8,291 nt of DNA from Lysobacteraceae bacterium (lineage in GTDB: Bacteria; Pseudomonadota; Gammaproteobacteria; Xanthomonadales; Xanthomonadaceae): contig DNXT01000368.1 in the NCBI GenBank assembly GCA_003505795.1, positions 1 through 8,291 of the forward strand, given 5' to 3'. The notes under the pieces were generated by a model. The model saw only the letters and a list, made by a program, of their open reading frames with translations. It had not been told where the DNA came from and ran no database searches. Of this stretch, positions 6,267-8,291 are shown piece after piece. The translations under genes and the position numbers were made by a program. Numbering within the stretch: the stretch's first letter is position 1; the number at the start of each line of letters is the position of its first letter.

Positions 6267-7390
6267 CAGGAAGACTCCTCTACTGCGATGGCGGTGACAG
6301 GCTTGGAAGCGGCTGCGGGTGGAAGGGACGCGGCGGGCATGCTGGAAGCGGCGGTGGCGGTGTTGCGCAGGCTTCTGAGTTGTTCACTGCTGCGTTGTCG
6401 GGGTTTGCGTGGCGGGCGCGGGCGGACCTCGGAGAGCAGGGCCGCCAGCACCGTGGCGTCGATATTACCGCCGGAGACGATCGCGCATTTGCGCTTGCCG
6501 GCCACCCGTTTACCTGCGGCGAGGGCAAGCGCGCCGGCGCCCTCGGCGATGACGTGCTCCTCCAGCGCCAGCCGCACCAGGGTCTCGCGCAATTCAGCCT
6601 CGCGCACGATGACCACGTCGTCCAGCAGCGCCGCGCACAGGCGCCGGGTCAGGAAGCCGGGGACCTTGACCTTGACGCCGTCGGCCAGGGTCGCGACCGG
6701 GGCGATCTCGCGCAGGTCGCCCTTGACCGCGCGCGCCATCGAGTCGACGCCCTCGACCTGCGCGCCGACCACCCGCACGCCCTGCGATTTCAGCGCCAGG
6801 GCCACGCCCGAGGCCAGCCCGCCGCCGCCGATCGGCACGATCACCACGTCCGGCGCGTGCGCGGCCAGCTCGATGCCGATCGTGCCCTGGCCGGCGATCA
6901 CGTCCGGATCGTCGAACGCGGACAGGAACCGGTAGCCGTTCTGCTCGGCCAGCTCGCGCGCGAACGCGAACGCCTCGTCGTAGCTGGCGCCGTGCTGGCG
7001 CACGGTGGCGCCCCAGTGCGCGACGCCGGCGATCTTGGTGGCCGGGGCGCCGTGCGGCATCACGGTGATGGCCTGCACGCCCAGCCGGTAGGCCGACCAG
7101 GCCACGCCCTGGGCGTGGTTGCCGGCCGAGGCGCAGATCACCGGGCGGTCGTCGCCGCGTTCCAGGCCGGACAGCAGCGCATTCAGCGCGCCGCGGACCT
7201 TGTACGAGCCGGTGCGCTGCAGGTTCTCCAGCTTCAGCCAGACCCCGAAGCGCTCGGCGTAGTGCAGCGGCGTCGGCGTCAGGTACCTGCACAGGCGCGC
7301 CTGCGCGGCCAGCACGTCGGCCACGCTGATCGCGGCGGCTGCGCCTACGTCGGGCTCCTGGGCGGCGGAGGTGGGGCCGGTGTCAGGCAT
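6263..7390 (-). CDS. ilvA: Threonine dehydratase, short form without regulatory domain
   Basis: This PLP enzyme deaminates threonine to 2-oxobutyrate for isoleucine synthesis. The protein (375 residues from the chosen start) has the fold-type II signatures GSYKVRGA (61-68, Lys64 binds PLP), SAGNHAQG (88-95), GGGGLASG (188-195) and SGGNID (306-311). Catalytic homology ends near residue 322. The roughly 180-residue ACT-like regulatory domain of E. coli IlvA (514 residues) is absent. In its place is a tail of about 53 low-complexity residues rich in Arg, Ala, Ser and Pro, with codons unlike the rest (CGA, AGA, AGT, GTA). The ATG at 7390 is chosen because upstream sequence is heptamer repeat; an in-frame ATG at 7537 would add 49 residues, partly repeat-encoded. 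The gene lies between ilvM and leuA, which favours the biosynthetic role over a catabolic TdcB role. Confidence 0.92.
   Translation of the reverse strand: MPDTGPTSAAQEPDVGAAAAISVADVLAAQARLCRYLTPTPLHYAERFGVWLKLENLQRTGSYKVRGALNALLSGLERGDDRPVICASAGNHAQGVAWSAYRLGVQAITVMPHGAPATKIAGVAHWGATVRQHGASYDEAFAFARELAEQNGYRFLSAFDDPDVIAGQGTIGIELAAHAPDVVIVPIGGGGLASGVALALKSQGVRVVGAQVEGVDSMARAVKGDLREIAPVATLADGVKVKVPGFLTRRLCAALLDDVVIVREAELRETLVRLALEEHVIAEGAGALALAAGKRVAGKRKCAIVSGGNIDATVLAALLSEVRPRPPRKPRQRSSEQLRSLRNTATAASSMPAASLPPAAASKPVTAIAVEESSW
6275..6280 (-). promoter_or_regulatory. Strong Shine-Dalgarno for leuA
   Basis: On the minus strand GAGGAG lies eight bases before the GTG at 6266. It is the best ribosome site in the window and decides the leuA start. 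It is embedded in the last codons of ilvA, where it encodes Glu-Glu of the EESSW terminus. Confidence 0.88.
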
Positions 7391-7399
7391 TGAAACACC

Positions 7400-7434
7400 G
7401 GGACTCGGGACTCGGGACCCGGGACCCGGGAGGG
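7400..7434. repeat. Heptamer element 3, single arm
   Basis: Four heptamers, GGGACTC at 7400 and 7407 and GGGACCC at 7414 and 7421, are followed by a partial GGGAGGG at 7428. The opposite arm is missing or nearly so: only one inverted heptamer, GGGTCCC at 7557-7563, is found beyond a 122-base interval. This looks like a solo or decayed copy of the elements after leuC and leuB. It lies directly upstream of the chosen ilvA start. Confidence 0.82.
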
Positions 7435-7490
7435 CAGCAGCGAAGAAGAAGGCTCCTCCGCGACCCGGGGTACGGACACCGGTGACATGG

Positions 7491-7508
7491 CTTCGACGGG
7501 TCTCGAAG
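7491..7508. other. Small stem-loop in the ilvM-ilvA gap
   Basis: CTTCGA (7491-7496) and TCGAAG (7503-7508) form a perfect 6-base-pair stem with a six-base loop. No T-run follows on either strand. Its significance is unknown. Confidence 0.45.
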
Positions 7509-7576
7509 AAGATGCCTCCGACGGGAAAGGGAAACATGGCCGTGAAGCATGCCCGCGGGTCCCGGCTTCATCGCGT

Positions 7577-7822
7577 TCACGCCGCCTCCAGCGCGGTGAT
7601 CCGCACCGACTCGCAGTCGTAGACCTTCTCCAGCTGGCGCTGCAGGGTCTCGGCCGGACGGCTGCTGTCGACCTCCAGCTGCAGGTGCCAGCGGCCGGCG
7701 TCGGCGGCGTCGGGGCTGCCGCTGATCGCGCGCGGGCTGAAACCGCGCCGCTCGGCCATGCCGATCACGCGGATCAGCGCGCCGTCGGCGGGTTTGATCA
7801 CCAGGTCAAGCCGGTAACGCAT
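7577..7822 (-). CDS. ilvM: Acetohydroxyacid synthase small (ACT-domain) subunit
   Basis: This 81-residue protein, beginning MRYRLDLVIKPADGALIRVI, is one ACT domain by length and pattern: a hydrophobic first strand, a helix (LIRVIGMAERRGF), a strand pair ending WHLQLEV, and a second helix (ETLQRQLEKVYDC). It is close in size to E. coli IlvM (87 residues) and shorter than IlvN or IlvH. It should bind and activate the large subunit encoded just upstream, setting response to branched-chain amino acids. Its ATG lies inside the ilvG end, overlapping by 17 bases, with AAGGA eight bases upstream. These two facts fix the start. Confidence 0.93.
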   Translation of the reverse strand: MRYRLDLVIKPADGALIRVIGMAERRGFSPRAISGSPDAADAGRWHLQLEVDSSRPAETLQRQLEKVYDCESVRITALEAA

Positions 7823-8291
7823 GGCTCGCTTCCTTCTGTGCGTGGGCGGGGTTGCTGTCGAGCATGGTGCTGTTGGCGTTGTTGGGCGGCACCAGCGGCC
7901 AGACGTTGGCGCGCGCGTCGATGGCCACGTGCAGCAGCGCCGGGCCCGGCTGCGCCAGCAGCTCGGCCAGGCCGTCGTCCACCTCGCTGCGGGCGGTGAT
8001 GCGCCTGGCCGGAATGCCGAACACCTGCGCCAGCGCGGCGAAGTCCGGGTTGTCGGACAGGTCGATCTCGCTGTAGCGCTCGGCGAAGAACAGCTCCTGC
8101 CACTGCCGGACCATGCCCAGCGAGGAGTTGTCCAGCAGCACGATCTTCACCGGCAGCCGGCAGCGGGCGATGGTGACCAGCTCCTGGATGTTCATCATGA
8201 AGCTGCCGTCGCCGGAGACCAGCACCACGCTGCGGTCCGGGCAGGCGAACTGCGCGCCCATCGCCGCCGGCAGGCCGAAGCCCATGGTGCC
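7806..8291 (-). CDS. ilvG: Acetohydroxyacid synthase large subunit, C-terminal part
   Basis: The last 161 residues are present; the gene continues past the right edge. The enzyme uses thiamine diphosphate to make acetolactate from pyruvate, or acetohydroxybutyrate from pyruvate plus 2-oxobutyrate. The visible part starts GTMGFGLPAAMGA. It contains the ThDP/Mg motif from GDGSF (Gly27-Asp28-Gly29 of the fragment) to Asn55 in LLDNSSLG, then MVRQWQELFFAERYSE, the conserved block with the herbicide-site tryptophan. PGPALLHVAIDARANVWPLVPP is near the C-terminus. About a quarter of a usual 550-575-residue enzyme is seen. The symbol ilvG rather than ilvB or ilvI rests on the adjacent ilvM-type small subunit. 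Confidence 0.95.
   Translation of the reverse strand, partial: GTMGFGLPAAMGAQFACPDRSVVLVSGDGSFMMNIQELVTIARCRLPVKIVLLDNSSLGMVRQWQELFFAERYSEIDLSDNPDFAALAQVFGIPARRITARSEVDDGLAELLAQPGPALLHVAIDARANVWPLVPPNNANSTMLDSNPAHAQKEASHALPA
7831..7835 (-). promoter_or_regulatory. Shine-Dalgarno for ilvM
   Basis: AAGGA on the minus strand lies eight bases before the ilvM ATG at 7822, within the last codons of ilvG. It supports independent loading of ribosomes on ilvM in addition to coupling. Confidence 0.8.

Larger units (their letters stand above)
7391..7576 (-). other. 186-base ilvM-ilvA gap with a bridging open frame
   Basis: This is the only long gap in the leftward operon. It holds a heptamer arm (7400-7434) and a small stem-loop (7491-7508). 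I see no intrinsic terminator with a T-run and no promoter I would defend. A 65-codon frame spans the gap: its GTG (7580-7578) overlaps the ilvM TGA as GTGA, and its TGA (7385-7383) lies just past the ilvA ATG (7390-7388). Its product is Arg/Pro/Ser-rich and repeat-derived, so I do not call it a protein gene. It could carry ribosomes from ilvM to ilvA, which has no visible Shine-Dalgarno of its own. Confidence 0.35.

Noticed and set aside
4659..6935. 758-codon plus-strand frame opposite leuA and ilvA
   Set aside because: Its composition is an antisense shadow of two well-supported genes, and it starts inside a repeat arm.
7400..7434. CRISPR-like short repeats
   Set aside because: The units are 7 bases long and directly adjacent without spacers, and no cas genes are near.
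7391..7537. N-terminal extension of IlvA from the ATG at 7537
   Set aside because: The added 49 residues are partly heptamer repeat translation, resemble no threonine dehydratase N-terminus and have no ribosome site upstream. It is kept only as an alternative.

Overview
The window is a branched-chain amino acid biosynthesis locus from a GC-rich gammaproteobacterium. The gene content, the short-form threonine dehydratase, the GTAG-type palindromic repeat and the GGGAYYS-type heptamer repeats together suggest Xanthomonadaceae (Xanthomonas, Lysobacter, Stenotrophomonas or a close relative). The genus cannot be fixed from this sequence alone. The first 17 bases match the end of an old Illumina paired-end adapter, so the left edge is probably a raw contig end rather than genomic DNA.

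Left half. A LysR-type regulator, cut by the contig end, reads leftward from base 198. An AT-rich divergent control region (199-327) separates it from a rightward set: leuC, leuD, a class I SAM-dependent methyltransferase, then leuB. LeuC and LeuD are the two subunits of isopropylmalate isomerase, and LeuB is 3-isopropylmalate dehydrogenase. As I recall it, Pseudomonas has the same gene order, including the methyltransferase between leuD and leuB. That placement suggests a pathway-linked role for an enzyme with no assigned substrate.

Right half. A leftward set enters from the right edge: ilvG (C-terminal part, acetohydroxyacid synthase large subunit), ilvM (its ACT-domain small subunit), ilvA (threonine dehydratase without the usual C-terminal regulatory domain) and leuA (2-isopropylmalate synthase). 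ilvG/ilvM overlap by 17 bases and ilvA/leuA by 4 (GTGA), so they look like one translationally coupled operon. The two sets converge between leuB and leuA over a strong, probably bidirectional hairpin terminator.

How the genes work together. IlvA makes 2-oxobutyrate for isoleucine. IlvG with IlvM makes the acetohydroxy acids for isoleucine, valine and leucine. LeuA diverts 2-oxoisovalerate to leucine, and LeuCD and LeuB complete the conversion to 2-oxoisocaproate.

What is least ordinary is between the genes. Three gaps carry blocks of exactly four GGGA-type heptamers: two as full inverted pairs and one as a lone arm. A fourth gap carries a REP-like inverted pair. One heptamer element is read through by leuC and adds about 40 residues to its C-terminus. 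I see no phage, transposase, CRISPR array, tRNA, rRNA or wholly new system.
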